A stretch of 64,000 nucleotides of DNA, from assembly GCA_029261895.1 (NCBI GenBank), contig JAJDAK010000001.1, positions 59,850 through 123,849 on the forward strand, written 5' to 3'. The notes beneath the pieces are model-generated. The model searched no databases. It was not told where the DNA came from and saw nothing but the letters and a program-made list of their open reading frames with translations. Position 1 is the stretch's first letter, and each line of letters begins with the position of its first letter. Source of the DNA: Deltaproteobacteria bacterium. Its GTDB lineage: Bacteria > Myxococcota_A > UBA9160 > SZUA-336. Both the position numbers and the translations under genes were made by a program. Positions 54,119-62,585 of the stretch are shown in pieces.

Positions 54119-55269
54119 GCCAGGACATCGCGATCATCGGCATTGGGCTCTACCCCTTCGGGCGCCACGAAGGCGTCAACGCGATTCAGATGGGCGTCGC
54201 GGCTGCGAACGACGCGCTCAAGGATGCGGGAGTCGAATGGAAGGACATTCAGTTTGCCTCGGCGGGTGCGCTCGAGGTCACACAACCTGACGCCATGATC
54301 AAGTTCATGGGCCTGACGGGAATTCCGTTTACATCGATCTTCAACGGTTGTGCGACGGGTGGCAGCCTACTCTTGAATGCAAGCAATAGCATCGCGGCGG
54401 GTGCTGGCGATATTGGCATCGCGGTTGGATTCGACAAACATCCTCGTGGCGCATTCTCCGTTGGCGATGACCTAGAAGGCATTGGACTCGGTCAATGGTA
54501 TGGACAGACGGGCCTGGCGGTGAATCCGCAATTTTTCGCGATGAAGACGCGGCGCTACATGCACGACCACGGAATTACCGAAGACTGCCTTCACCGTTCT
54601 GCGGTCAAGTCCTTCAAAAATGGATCCATCAACCCACAAGCATGGCGACGCACACCACTTTCCTATGAAGAGATCGCAGCGTCGCCGTTAGTCTGTGATC
54701 CGCTGCGTAAATACCATTTCTGTTCGCCGAGCGAAGGCGCAGCAGCGGTCGTGGTCTGCCGTGCAGATATCGCCAAGCGGTATACGGCTCATCCGATTTA
54801 CTTACGCGCCGATGTATTCAAGACGCGCCTCTACGGATCGTTCGAAACCATGAGCCCGTCGTTTCCCACCAACCACGCGCAAAGCCCGACGGTCCAAACC
54901 TCACAGCGCGCCTTTGAAATCGCTGGTATCGGTCCCGAAGATATCGACGTAGCACAGCTTCAAGACACCGAGGTCGGCCACGAAATTATGCACATCGCCG
55001 AAAACGGCTTCTGCAAAGACGGTGAACAGGAAGCGCTGATTCACGACGGCGTCACCGAAATCACCGGCCGTCTCCCGATCAATACCGACGGCGGGCTGAT
55101 GGCCAACGGCGAACCCATCGGCGCGTCGGGTCTGCGTCAAGTTTACGAAGTCTGCTTGCAACTACGCGGTCAAGCGGGTGCGCGGCAAGTTCCCCGGAAA
55201 CTCAAGACAGGATACACGCATGTCTACGGTTTCCCGGGTGTGAGCTGCGTAACGATTTTATCAACGTAG
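54115..55269 (+). CDS. Thiolase-fold lipid-transfer protein (SCP-x/Ltp type)
   Basis: This 384-residue protein has GCATGGSLLLNA (the region of the nucleophilic Cys; here Cys is in NGCATGG), VGFDKHPRG, and a C-terminal TDGGLMANGEPIGASG and VYGFPGVSCVTIL. The layout is that of SCP-x/Ltp proteins, some of which act as retro-aldolases on CoA esters rather than true thiolases. With the DUF35 partner, a C-C bond-cleaving step on a steroid or branched acyl-CoA is plausible. Confidence 0.85.
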   Translation: MSQDIAIIGIGLYPFGRHEGVNAIQMGVAAANDALKDAGVEWKDIQFASAGALEVTQPDAMIKFMGLTGIPFTSIFNGCATGGSLLLNASNSIAAGAGDIGIAVGFDKHPRGAFSVGDDLEGIGLGQWYGQTGLAVNPQFFAMKTRRYMHDHGITEDCLHRSAVKSFKNGSINPQAWRRTPLSYEEIAASPLVCDPLRKYHFCSPSEGAAAVVVCRADIAKRYTAHPIYLRADVFKTRLYGSFETMSPSFPTNHAQSPTVQTSQRAFEIAGIGPEDIDVAQLQDTEVGHEIMHIAENGFCKDGEQEALIHDGVTEITGRLPINTDGGLMANGEPIGASGLRQVYEVCLQLRGQAGARQVPRKLKTGYTHVYGFPGVSCVTILST

Positions 55270-55270
55270 T

Positions 55271-55615
55271 TCAGCGAATCACTGCTGGCGCATACGATAA
55301 AATCGCAACCACAACCAACGTCAGCACGACCACTGGCGACAGCGCCGTCGCAACTGGGTCGAATATCAAATGCGTAATCGTGGCGCCGATGAGGACGCAG
55401 CCAAGTAACACCCCACCCCAGAAGCAAGTCGCGGGGTAGAGTAGAAGCAACGCCCCAACGAGTTGGCAGGCCGCAGCCACATAGTGGAATCCGACCGGAT
55501 AGCCCCAGCGCTGGAAGTCCGCGACCATCTGTGGATCACTTCGAAATCCTTTGTACGCCAGCAACATGAAAAACCCGGCGAGTAGGATACGTAGTACGAG
55601 CATCACGGTGCTCAT
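55271..55615 (-). CDS. DoxX-like four-helix membrane protein
   Basis: This 114-residue protein has four hydrophobic segments and the DoxX-like opening MLVLRILLAGFFMLLAYKGF, then GVLLGCVLIGATITH. DoxX-family proteins sit in the inner membrane with quinone or oxidative-stress roles, but the function of this subgroup is unclear. It is the last gene of the hemolysin-family operon, overlapping the SDR gene by four bases. Confidence 0.82.
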   Translation of the reverse strand: MSTVMLVLRILLAGFFMLLAYKGFRSDPQMVADFQRWGYPVGFHYVAAACQLVGALLLLYPATCFWGGVLLGCVLIGATITHLIFDPVATALSPVVVLTLVVVAILSYAPAVIR

Positions 55616-56430
55616 GACGAGGCTCGCTCGACAGCCGCTTCCTCCGCAAACGGACGCGTTTGTCGGTTTTGCTCACGCAGAGCGCCATCGACGAGCCGCG
55701 GGAACAACCCGTTTAACCGAACGAATAAGCTTTCTGGAAACCCAAGGTACTTATCCTTCGCATTCGCACGAAGCGCGGCAACGACATGCTTCGCCACCCA
55801 GTCAGGTTCATCCATTTTCATCCCCACCTCATCCGCCATGCGGCCGAAGAGATCTGCAAGTCGAGTTTTCGTGGCCCGCGGGGCGACGTAGGTCACCTGA
55901 ATCCCTGTGCCTTCAAGCTCGCGTCGAAGAGCTTCCGAATACCCTCGGAGCGCGAACTTGCTTGCGGAGTATGAAGCGAAGTACGCAAAGCCGATCGAGC
56001 CGAAGATCGATCCCACATTGACGATATGCCCACTGCCACGCTGCCCGAAACTCGTGATCGCTTCTCGGCAAAGCAAGATGGGAGCCACGACGTTCGTTCC
56101 GAAGAGAGCTTCAATATCTTCCGGACGCTCCAGTTCGACGGGAGCGAAGTCGAGGACACCTGCGTTGTTGATGAGTACATCGGGAATTCCGATCGCACCC
56201 ACGACGCGCGACCAGAGGCTCCCCGCGGCCCCGGCTTGCGTCAGATCCGATGGGAAAATCCGTACATCAGCGCCCGCAGCCGCGATTTCTTCTGCGGCTT
56301 GCTCAAGATTCTTTTCGTTGCGCCCAGCAAGCGCGAGTGTCGCACCCGTACGTGCCAATTCGAGCGCGATGCAGCGACCAATCCCCGAGGACGCACCCGT
56401 GATCAAGATTCGCTTATCGCGAAGATCCAT
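55612..56430 (-). CDS. SDR-family oxidoreductase of the hemolysin-family operon
   Basis: This 272-residue classical SDR has cofactor motif TGASSGIGR, NNAG, catalytic Ser in VGSIFGS and YSASK with the Tyr-x3-Lys pair. A C-terminal extension of about 40 residues (ESLFVRLNGLFPRLVDGAL) resembles that of SDRs acting on lipids or long-chain substrates. Its ATG shares one base with the stop of the HDO gene. In this operon it would reduce or oxidise an acyl-chain or aldehyde intermediate. Confidence 0.88.
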   Translation of the reverse strand: MDLRDKRILITGASSGIGRCIALELARTGATLALAGRNEKNLEQAAEEIAAAGADVRIFPSDLTQAGAAGSLWSRVVGAIGIPDVLINNAGVLDFAPVELERPEDIEALFGTNVVAPILLCREAITSFGQRGSGHIVNVGSIFGSIGFAYFASYSASKFALRGYSEALRRELEGTGIQVTYVAPRATKTRLADLFGRMADEVGMKMDEPDWVAKHVVAALRANAKDKYLGFPESLFVRLNGLFPRLVDGALREQNRQTRPFAEEAAVERASS

Positions 56431-57098
56431 TACTCTTCTCCTTGGCCGGATGTAAGCGGAAGCGCACGGAACATATTCCCGTACAGCGTGAAGAAATTTT
56501 TCGCACAGTGAACGATCCAGTCTTGGTCAGCAGCATCCGTCACGTCGTTCATCAGCTTCTCAAAGAAACCGACGTGGTCCTGATCGAGATCGCCGTGCGT
56601 TGTTAGGTATGTCATCGCTTCGTCGTGCAGGCCGAGTGCCACCTGAATTCGATTGGCCGCCTGCGTTGCGGCGCGAACGCTGGTGCCCTCAAGAACGTGC
56701 ACCATGCCGAAAAACCCGATCGGATTTCGACGCTGTGCGACGTCGTACGCGTACGCCACCATGAGTTCACACGGCAGCTCGGGTTGACCGTTGTGCACGA
56801 CCTCTGCATCAGCAGCACAGGCCGCGATATCACCGAGGATCCACTCATGATGGCCGACTTCCTCGGAGATATATTCGCCAGTCGCAGTCCTCAACCACTC
56901 ATACCGCGACTCAAGACGCCCCCCAGTTGTCATGAGCAACGGCACGGTGTGTCGTACGTGATAGAAGGCTTGTGTCAGAAATGCGACATAGGTATCCAGC
57001 GAAATCTCGCCCGCGATCGCTTTCTTAACAAAAGGGATCGCGAATAACTCATCTTGATATGTTTTTGTTTCGCTCTGAAGCCGTTCAAAAAAGGTCAT
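56430..57098 (-). CDS. Haem-oxygenase-fold iron enzyme (TenA/UndA-like)
   Basis: This 222-residue protein is read from ATG 57098, with AGGAG nine bases upstream; TTG 57104 is too close. It has the all-helical TenA/PqqC fold text: FYHVRHTVPLL, YISEEVGHHEWILGDI, VHVLEGTSVRAA, HGDLDQDHVGFFEKL. The E-x3-H, E and D-x3-H residues match the metal ligands of haem-oxygenase-like diiron oxidases such as UndA. It may oxidise a fatty acid activated or handled by neighbouring genes. A thiaminase-like TenA role is unlikely, because no thiamin gene is near. Confidence 0.8.
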   Translation of the reverse strand: MTFFERLQSETKTYQDELFAIPFVKKAIAGEISLDTYVAFLTQAFYHVRHTVPLLMTTGGRLESRYEWLRTATGEYISEEVGHHEWILGDIAACAADAEVVHNGQPELPCELMVAYAYDVAQRRNPIGFFGMVHVLEGTSVRAATQAANRIQVALGLHDEAMTYLTTHGDLDQDHVGFFEKLMNDVTDAADQDWIVHCAKNFFTLYGNMFRALPLTSGQGEE

Positions 57099-57110
57099 CG
57101 CCAAGATCTC

Positions 57111-58493
57111 CTACTCTCTGTGCCAGTCGACGACCTGTGCGTAGTCGGGCAAGCGGGTATTCATTTCCTTGATATGCTTTTCAACCCTGCATACGTCCGC
57201 ATCGTCGCAACGAATATATGCCTCCAGATGACTGCGGCCCTCGCCCACGACTCGCGCTTGTTTCACGGCGTCGTCGCTGCAGAGCTCTGCTTCGATCCAT
57301 TCCGGGCAGATATTGCGCCCGAACGAGGTGATGATCTGATTCTTAACGCGGCCCTCAATCCAGACAAAGCCGCTTTCATCGACACGGCCCAGATCACCCG
57401 TAGCCATGAAGCCGTCACTATCGAGGGGCATCAGCTCGAAACCTTCCTCCTTGAGATATCCGGGACTCAGCAGTCCCCGTACCCAAAGCCGGCCCTGTGG
57501 ATCTACTTTGAGTTCACGGTTTGGAAGCGTCTTGCCACAGCTCCCTGCACGCCATGAGCCAGGTGTGTTCAGCGCGATCACGGATCCGCATTCAGAAATT
57601 CCGTAACCCTCGTATGCAGGAATACCGCAGTGATGTGCTCGCTCAAGTAACTTCGATGACACATGGGCACCTCCGACACCCAGAAATCGCAACGACCGCG
57701 GCTGGGGTGCACGTCCGCATTCCGCCTCGACCACCAAAGCGCGAAGCATCTCGGGCATCGTAATCAGACTCGTCGCCCGCGTTCGCTGAATCGCAGTCAC
57801 AAGCCGTTTCGGATCAAGGCTGGACGAGCCCACCAGTCCGACTTCACTCAGCTTCGGAAGTTCGATACGACCGTTCGCGAGCAGTGTCCGGTAAACACCA
57901 CCGATATTTTCGAGCAAGACCGAAAGCGGCAGCGCACAGAGATGTATGTCTTCGGAACCCATCTTAGTCTCGTTCTGAAGAACATTTGCGATCGCAATGA
58001 GCGCTGCACTCTCAAGGCAAACGCCTTTGGGTTCTCCCGTCGTCCCCGAGGTGAACGTAACTTTGTCGAAGCCTTTTGGCTCACACGTGGGCGTTATTCC
58101 CATGAGTGAGAGCTTCAACGCCGGAACATCCAAGCGGTCCACTTGACCAACGAGCGCGTTCAACCGCTCCGGCTGATCTGTGATAACGGTGTCGACTCCG
58201 GATGTTCTGAGGCTTCGAAGTAACTGCGAATCGGAGAAGAACAGCGGTAGCGGCACGCAGGAAATTCCTGCAGCGAGCGCCGCTAGATCCCAAATCATCC
58301 ACTCTGGGCCGTTGTCGGCAAGAATCCCGAGACATCGACAACTTTGTGCCCGCAATATTCGAACCGCTGCTTCCACACGAATCGACAGCTCGCCGTAACA
58401 GACTTGGACATCGTGGCCATCGCTTAAGGCGACCGCTTGGGGATCACGATTCGCGTGTTCTGACAGACGTCGCCATAGAAGTCGCGAACTCAT
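57111..58493 (-). CDS. AMP-dependent acyl-CoA synthetase / ligase
   Basis: This 460-residue protein starts at ATG 58493, overlapping the upstream stop in ATGA. The adenylation motif is TFTSGTTGEPKGV near 150, with YGISECGS and the ATGDLG and GRVKNQIITSFGRN hinge and catalytic region. It would activate a carboxylic acid with ATP to an acyl-adenylate, then to CoA or to a partner. It is slightly shorter than typical 500-residue ligases, with a short C-terminal domain. The operon order suggests the HDO enzyme and SDR share its lipid substrate. Confidence 0.88.
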   Translation of the reverse strand: MSSRLLWRRLSEHANRDPQAVALSDGHDVQVCYGELSIRVEAAVRILRAQSCRCLGILADNGPEWMIWDLAALAAGISCVPLPLFFSDSQLLRSLRTSGVDTVITDQPERLNALVGQVDRLDVPALKLSLMGITPTCEPKGFDKVTFTSGTTGEPKGVCLESAALIAIANVLQNETKMGSEDIHLCALPLSVLLENIGGVYRTLLANGRIELPKLSEVGLVGSSSLDPKRLVTAIQRTRATSLITMPEMLRALVVEAECGRAPQPRSLRFLGVGGAHVSSKLLERAHHCGIPAYEGYGISECGSVIALNTPGSWRAGSCGKTLPNRELKVDPQGRLWVRGLLSPGYLKEEGFELMPLDSDGFMATGDLGRVDESGFVWIEGRVKNQIITSFGRNICPEWIEAELCSDDAVKQARVVGEGRSHLEAYIRCDDADVCRVEKHIKEMNTRLPDYAQVVDWHRE

Positions 58494-59119
58494 GCGGCCC
58501 ACCGGTGGCTCGAAGCACTTCCCTCGAGGTACGCGCAGGAGTTGAAATTCAATAGGTCGGGCAGAGTCGCTTCAATATGCGCCCGGACTCTGGGTACACT
58601 CACCACGCTTACGCGCGGATCTTGCTCGTAGTACGTGCCCCAACGATCTGCGCTGGCTCCGACTCTTTCCGCGCTCGCCGGTCCGAGTTCGACCAGGCCC
58701 GCATCCAACTTGCGAAATATATGACGCAATTGGGACGTCGCGGAAAACACCGCGAGCTCGATTTCTCGCCCTTCCAAAAACGCAGCCAACGCGCCCATGA
58801 CGTAGAGACCCGAGCCCGATAGCTGAACGGCAAGGTTGCCCACTTCAGCGATCTGATTTCTAGACACATTCATGCCGCGATCGTGAAGATGGGCCTCGAC
58901 TGATGCGTCCAAGTAACGCTCCAAGAAAAACGGATGGGGATCCACCCCCATCTGTATGCCGCCACAGCCGACCAAGCGCCCGCGCGAATCCATCACACCG
59001 ATCAGTTCCGGCAGAAAGTCCGAGACCTCAGCGTTATACGACTCGCGATATCGAGTCCGCACAAAGCGAGCCAGCCGCCTGCGGACCTGCTCCCCATCGG
59101 AACCGCGAAGTAGCCGCAT
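58490..59119 (-). CDS. Thermostable hemolysin family protein (GNAT-like)
   Basis: ATG 59119 is used because AGAGAAG precedes it; ATG 59176 is in frame with a weaker context. The 209-residue product has FVRTRYRESYNAEVSDFLPELIGV and LVGCGGIQM, then VGNLAV, the family's acetyltransferase-like core also found in AHL-synthase folds. Despite the family name, an enzymatic acyl-transfer role fits the operon better. It is the first gene of the unit, 116 bases downstream of the end of the response regulator gene, and carries the CTTAAT box upstream. Confidence 0.78.
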   Translation of the reverse strand: MRLLRGSDGEQVRRRLARFVRTRYRESYNAEVSDFLPELIGVMDSRGRLVGCGGIQMGVDPHPFFLERYLDASVEAHLHDRGMNVSRNQIAEVGNLAVQLSGSGLYVMGALAAFLEGREIELAVFSATSQLRHIFRKLDAGLVELGPASAERVGASADRWGTYYEQDPRVSVVSVPRVRAHIEATLPDLLNFNSCAYLEGSASSHRWAA

Positions 59120-59222
59120 GCAGCTTCTCTCTGCGTTGATTTTCCTGGAATGATTTGAGTGCTTGAACTGTGTCATCGATCATCAGTATCGGAAACACGG
59201 ATGATGCGAAGATGAAGCCGAA

Positions 59223-59239
59223 ATTAAGCTGAGATTAAG
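59223..59239 (-). promoter_or_regulatory. Response-regulator box (CTTAAT-N5-CTTAAT) upstream of the hemolysin-family operon
   Basis: On the minus strand this reads CTTAATCTCAGCTTAAT, two six-base half-sites 11 bases apart. It matches the PmrA/QseB-type box form YTTAAK-N5-YTTAAK exactly. It overlaps the stop codon of the response regulator and lies 104 bases before ATG 59119. The same box, with a different spacer, precedes the kinase gene. Confidence 0.65.
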
Positions 59240-59924
59240 CTTCGCTCGATCGTCGATCCTGCAGGATGTAGCCCACGCCCTTAACCGTGTGAAGCAGTTT
59301 GACTTCCTCGCCTTGGTCGACTTTCTTGCGCAGGTGCGTCATGTGCACATCGATGACGTTGGAATAGGCGTCGAAGCTGGGGCCCCAGACGTACTCCGTG
59401 ATCATTGTCCGAGAGACGACTTGATTCGAATTGCGCATGAGGTACTCGAGAAGGGAGAACTCCTTGCGGGTCAGCGTAATTTCGCGCTGGCCCCGCCTTG
59501 CTCGGTAGGCGCGTAGATCGAGAGATAAGTCCAGCAGTCGAAGCGTTCCGTCATCAGGCTCTGCTGCCGTTCGACGGGTGATCGCCTGAATACGAGCGAG
59601 CAACTCAGCGAATGCAAAAGGTTTCGCCAAGTAATCATCCGCGCCGAGGTTCAAACCCTCCACGCGGTCTGAAACCTCCGCACGGGCCGAAAGCATCAGC
59701 ACGGCGGTTCGATCGTCGGCGGAACGTATTCTGCGCAATAGCTCAAAACCATCGATCTCGGGCAATCCAACATCGAGCAAAATCAACTCGTAGACCGCAT
59801 CCTCCAAGAGCCGTAGAGCCTCTATTCCATCCGCTGCCGTATCGACATGATGGCCCCGTTCGCGCAGCCCCTTCTGTATGTATTCACGCGCGGTCGGATC
59901 ATCTTCGACGTACAGAATTTTCAA
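59235..59924 (-). CDS. OmpR/PhoB-family response regulator
   Basis: This 229-residue protein has a receiver domain with acidic pocket EDD (7-9), phospho-acceptor Asp in LLDVGLPEIDGFE (about 51) and Lys in AKPFAFAEL. The winged-helix DNA-binding domain is at about 125-225 (LTRKEFSLLEYLMRNSNQVVSR, HTVKGVGYIL). It is closest in style to CusR/QseB/PmrA regulators. It overlaps the kinase gene by four bases (ATGA), and two boxes of the PmrA/QseB type flank the pair. Confidence 0.94.
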   Translation of the reverse strand: MKILYVEDDPTAREYIQKGLRERGHHVDTAADGIEALRLLEDAVYELILLDVGLPEIDGFELLRRIRSADDRTAVLMLSARAEVSDRVEGLNLGADDYLAKPFAFAELLARIQAITRRTAAEPDDGTLRLLDLSLDLRAYRARRGQREITLTRKEFSLLEYLMRNSNQVVSRTMITEYVWGPSFDAYSNVIDVHMTHLRKKVDQGEEVKLLHTVKGVGYILQDRRSSEA

Positions 59925-61336
59925 AGCGTCGGCTCCCTCACCAAAGGCAGCCGAACCAAGAAAGTCGCCCCTTTGTTCTCGGCCGGCTCCAATTCCAGCT
60001 GGCCACCGTGCGCACGCGCAATCTCGAGTGCAATGGGCAGGCCGAGGCCGTAGCCATGTTCCCCAGCCGTGCCGCGTTCAAAACGTTCAAAAATCTTTCC
60101 CCGTTGATCCTGCGGGATGCCTGGACCACGATCCGACACACGGGTTTCAATCCACTCCCCTACCTTATCAACGCGAATCTCAACTCGGCTTTGCGGCGGC
60201 GCGTGTTTGAGCGCATTCGATACCAGGTTTGAGAACAGCTGGTGCAACCAGGAAGGTTCTCCATTCACGACTAAGGGCGAATGGTACTCCCCTCTCAGCT
60301 CGATTCCTTTATCGGCCGCCAACGGGTCAAAAAATTCCCGGACGGTGTCGATCACCGCTGCCAAATCTACCGGCTGACGCAACTCGACGGGCAGACCCGC
60401 TTCAAATTGCGAAAGACGAAGCATCCCCTCAACGCCCGACGCCATCTGATGGACGCGCAAGAGTACATCCTCAAGCACGACTCGATACTCGTCAGAGGTC
60501 CGCTCGCGCTCAAGTGTCACTTCTACTTCGTTTGAAATCGCGGTGAGGGGCGTGCGCAACTCGTGGGCCGCGTTCGCGTTGAACCGCCGCATGCGCAACA
60601 CGCTGCCGCGAATGCGATCCAGCATCCCGTTTAACGTCTCTGCAAGACTGTCGAGCTCGTCACCGGAATTCGAACGGGGAACGTAAGTATTCGTATCCTC
60701 ACCATCAATACTGCGAGCCGTCGCGGTCATTTGTGCAATGGGGTACAGACTTCCACGCGCTAGTAGCCAACCGAGCAACGCGGTAAACACCAAAACGATG
60801 GGTAAGGACAAAAGAAATACGTCGCGAATTTGCTGGATATTGCCAGCATAGCGCCGAGTGCTGATCATCGTGCGCAGCACGCCACCGGGAACTTGGGTTG
60901 CATATAGAAGGTAGGGATGGAGTCCACCGACATTCACCGCACGAACGAACTCTTCGCGCGAGCCGTTTAACATATGGTGGGACACGGGAGGCGGCGTACG
61001 ATGCAACGACCCTGAAGCGAGGAGCGTACGGCCGTCGCGATCGATCAGGTCCACGCCGAGGTCCAAGTCGGACTCGATCTGGCCGACAATGGGACCCATT
61101 CGGGACTTCAGCCATTGCGCGGCCGCACCTGACGAATCGTGGGCTGCCTGCTCTCGGAACTGATCGGCAAGACCTCGGCCCTCGACCTCGATCAAGAGCG
61201 TCGCCTCCCGATTGATGCGGCTGGCCACCTGCGTGTAGACGACGAGCGCCGCGACTGTGATCGTGACGGTCAGCGCCGCAGTGTAGCGAAGCGTAAGCTT
61301 CGCGCCGATCGAGAGCTTGCCAATATCGGTTGCCAA
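59921..61336 (-). CDS. Sensor histidine kinase
   Basis: This 471-residue protein has two membrane segments (about 18-34 and 175-195) around a periplasmic domain of about 130 residues, and a HAMP segment (SLYPIAQMTATARSIDGE). The phosphorylated His is in NANAAHELRTPLTAIS; N-box (HQLFSNLVSNALKHAP), DRGPGIP and GYGLGLPIALEI boxes complete the ATPase domain. It phosphorylates the regulator encoded after it. The periplasmic signal is unknown; the family relatives sense metals or membrane perturbation. Confidence 0.93.
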   Translation of the reverse strand: MATDIGKLSIGAKLTLRYTAALTVTITVAALVVYTQVASRINREATLLIEVEGRGLADQFREQAAHDSSGAAAQWLKSRMGPIVGQIESDLDLGVDLIDRDGRTLLASGSLHRTPPPVSHHMLNGSREEFVRAVNVGGLHPYLLYATQVPGGVLRTMISTRRYAGNIQQIRDVFLLSLPIVLVFTALLGWLLARGSLYPIAQMTATARSIDGEDTNTYVPRSNSGDELDSLAETLNGMLDRIRGSVLRMRRFNANAAHELRTPLTAISNEVEVTLERERTSDEYRVVLEDVLLRVHQMASGVEGMLRLSQFEAGLPVELRQPVDLAAVIDTVREFFDPLAADKGIELRGEYHSPLVVNGEPSWLHQLFSNLVSNALKHAPPQSRVEIRVDKVGEWIETRVSDRGPGIPQDQRGKIFERFERGTAGEHGYGLGLPIALEIARAHGGQLELEPAENKGATFLVRLPLVREPTL

Positions 61337-61387
61337 TCGCCTGCCTTTTTGAATCCGGATCGCCCCATAGACCTTACGGAGCGCTAG

Positions 61388-61404
61388 ATTAAGCGAAGAT
61401 TAAG
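61388..61404 (-). promoter_or_regulatory. Response-regulator box (CTTAAT-N5-CTTAAT) upstream of the kinase operon
   Basis: On the minus strand this reads CTTAATCTTCGCTTAAT, with the same half-sites and the same spacing as the box at 59223-59239. It sits 52 bases before the kinase ATG (61336) and 82 bases before the outer-membrane gene on the other strand. It probably mediates autoregulation and could act on both genes. Confidence 0.65.
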
Positions 61405-61485
61405 CTGCGCGGGCACTGAATTGGAGAAACACTCTCCATCTGTCGCACAGTGTGACGGGCAAGACTACCGAATGGACCTTTGATC

Positions 61486-62583
61486 ATGCACACCTCGGCA
61501 CACGCGCAACGCCTTGCGCTTCTTCTGATATGGCTCGCAATCGGTGCCCCCGCCTCGGCTGACGATCAGACCTCACGCACCTCATGGGCGATCGGCCGCA
61601 CGCCAGAGGTATTCGCACCCGGCCGCGCAACCTGGGCGACTCGGGTCGGCGGTTGGGTCGACGGATCGTATGAGGACAACAACCTCCCCACGAGCCATCA
61701 GTTCCTCGGTCTAAACCACCTCAACCTCTTCTTCGACACGCGCTACCAGGAACGCGTTCAGCTTTTTTTGGAAGTCGAATACGAACATGAATCCGACATC
61801 GGTGGCTTCGCGTCAGAACGCGAGTACGAAGTCGAGCAACTGTTCGTCCGTTTCAAACATTCCGATGCTTTCGCACTTCGTGCCGGCAAGTTCAATACGC
61901 CCTTTGGGTTTTGGACGCCGCTTCATTGGTCGATTCTCATGGACACAATTCAGGCTCCGCTCCATGAAGGTTTCCGGGCAATACCCGAGCAGCAGCACGG
62001 CGTAGAACTTTCGGGAAGCTTCTTTGGCAATTGGGTCGATGGCCACGACACCGAGTTTCGTTATTCGGTGTTCTCGGGCTACGGAGGCCAAGGGGAGTTA
62101 CTTGACGAGGCTGGTACCGACGGCTGGAGCTACGGATCCGATCTTCGCGCGACGCTGGATGAGCGCCATTTCATCGGTGTGAGCCTCTACCACCAGGAGC
62201 GTGACTTACCTCTCGACCGGTCCGAGGGCAACATGATGCTGTACGGACAGGTAGTTCCATTCCAAGACTGGACGCTTCGTGGTGAATACCTGCGCCAAAA
62301 GAGAGATCGTAATACGGTCGCGGCACTGTCGAGGAATATCAATATCGCATACGTAAAGCTGCGTTGGGACTTTCACGAGCGAATGTTTGTGAACTATCGC
62401 TGGAACTGGGGCGATGACGACAGCAGCGGAGTTAGCACCGACCATCATATCCACACGTTAACGTGGGGCGTTCAACCTCGTCCGAACGTGCGAATCAAAA
62501 TTGAATTCGCGAATCACCTCTACCTAAAATCAGGTCGCAGAGATTTCCAATCCTGGGGCATTTCAGCCGGGTTCCTCTTCTAG
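61486..62583 (+). CDS. Outer-membrane beta-barrel (porin-like)
   Basis: This 365-residue protein is read from ATG 61486; TTG 61480 is possible. It has a signal peptide ending near PASADD, then alternating amphipathic strands (LNHLNLFFDTRYQERVQLFLEVEYEHE, FALRAGKFNTPFGFW, VKLRWDFHERMFVNYRWNWG) and the terminal aromatic residue (AGFLF) that marks an outer-membrane barrel. GKFNTPFGFWTP resembles porin strand signatures. It lets solutes cross the outer membrane. It is divergent from the kinase, with the regulator box between. Confidence 0.82.
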   Translation: MHTSAHAQRLALLLIWLAIGAPASADDQTSRTSWAIGRTPEVFAPGRATWATRVGGWVDGSYEDNNLPTSHQFLGLNHLNLFFDTRYQERVQLFLEVEYEHESDIGGFASEREYEVEQLFVRFKHSDAFALRAGKFNTPFGFWTPLHWSILMDTIQAPLHEGFRAIPEQQHGVELSGSFFGNWVDGHDTEFRYSVFSGYGGQGELLDEAGTDGWSYGSDLRATLDERHFIGVSLYHQERDLPLDRSEGNMMLYGQVVPFQDWTLRGEYLRQKRDRNTVAALSRNINIAYVKLRWDFHERMFVNYRWNWGDDDSSGVSTDHHIHTLTWGVQPRPNVRIKIEFANHLYLKSGRRDFQSWGISAGFLF

Positions 62584-62585
62584 TA

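Noticed and set aside
56430..57098. True haem oxygenase partner for the biliverdin-reductase-like gene
   Set aside because: The fold is haem-oxygenase-like, but the residues fit TenA/UndA-type iron enzymes, and the gene lies 52 kb away in another operon.
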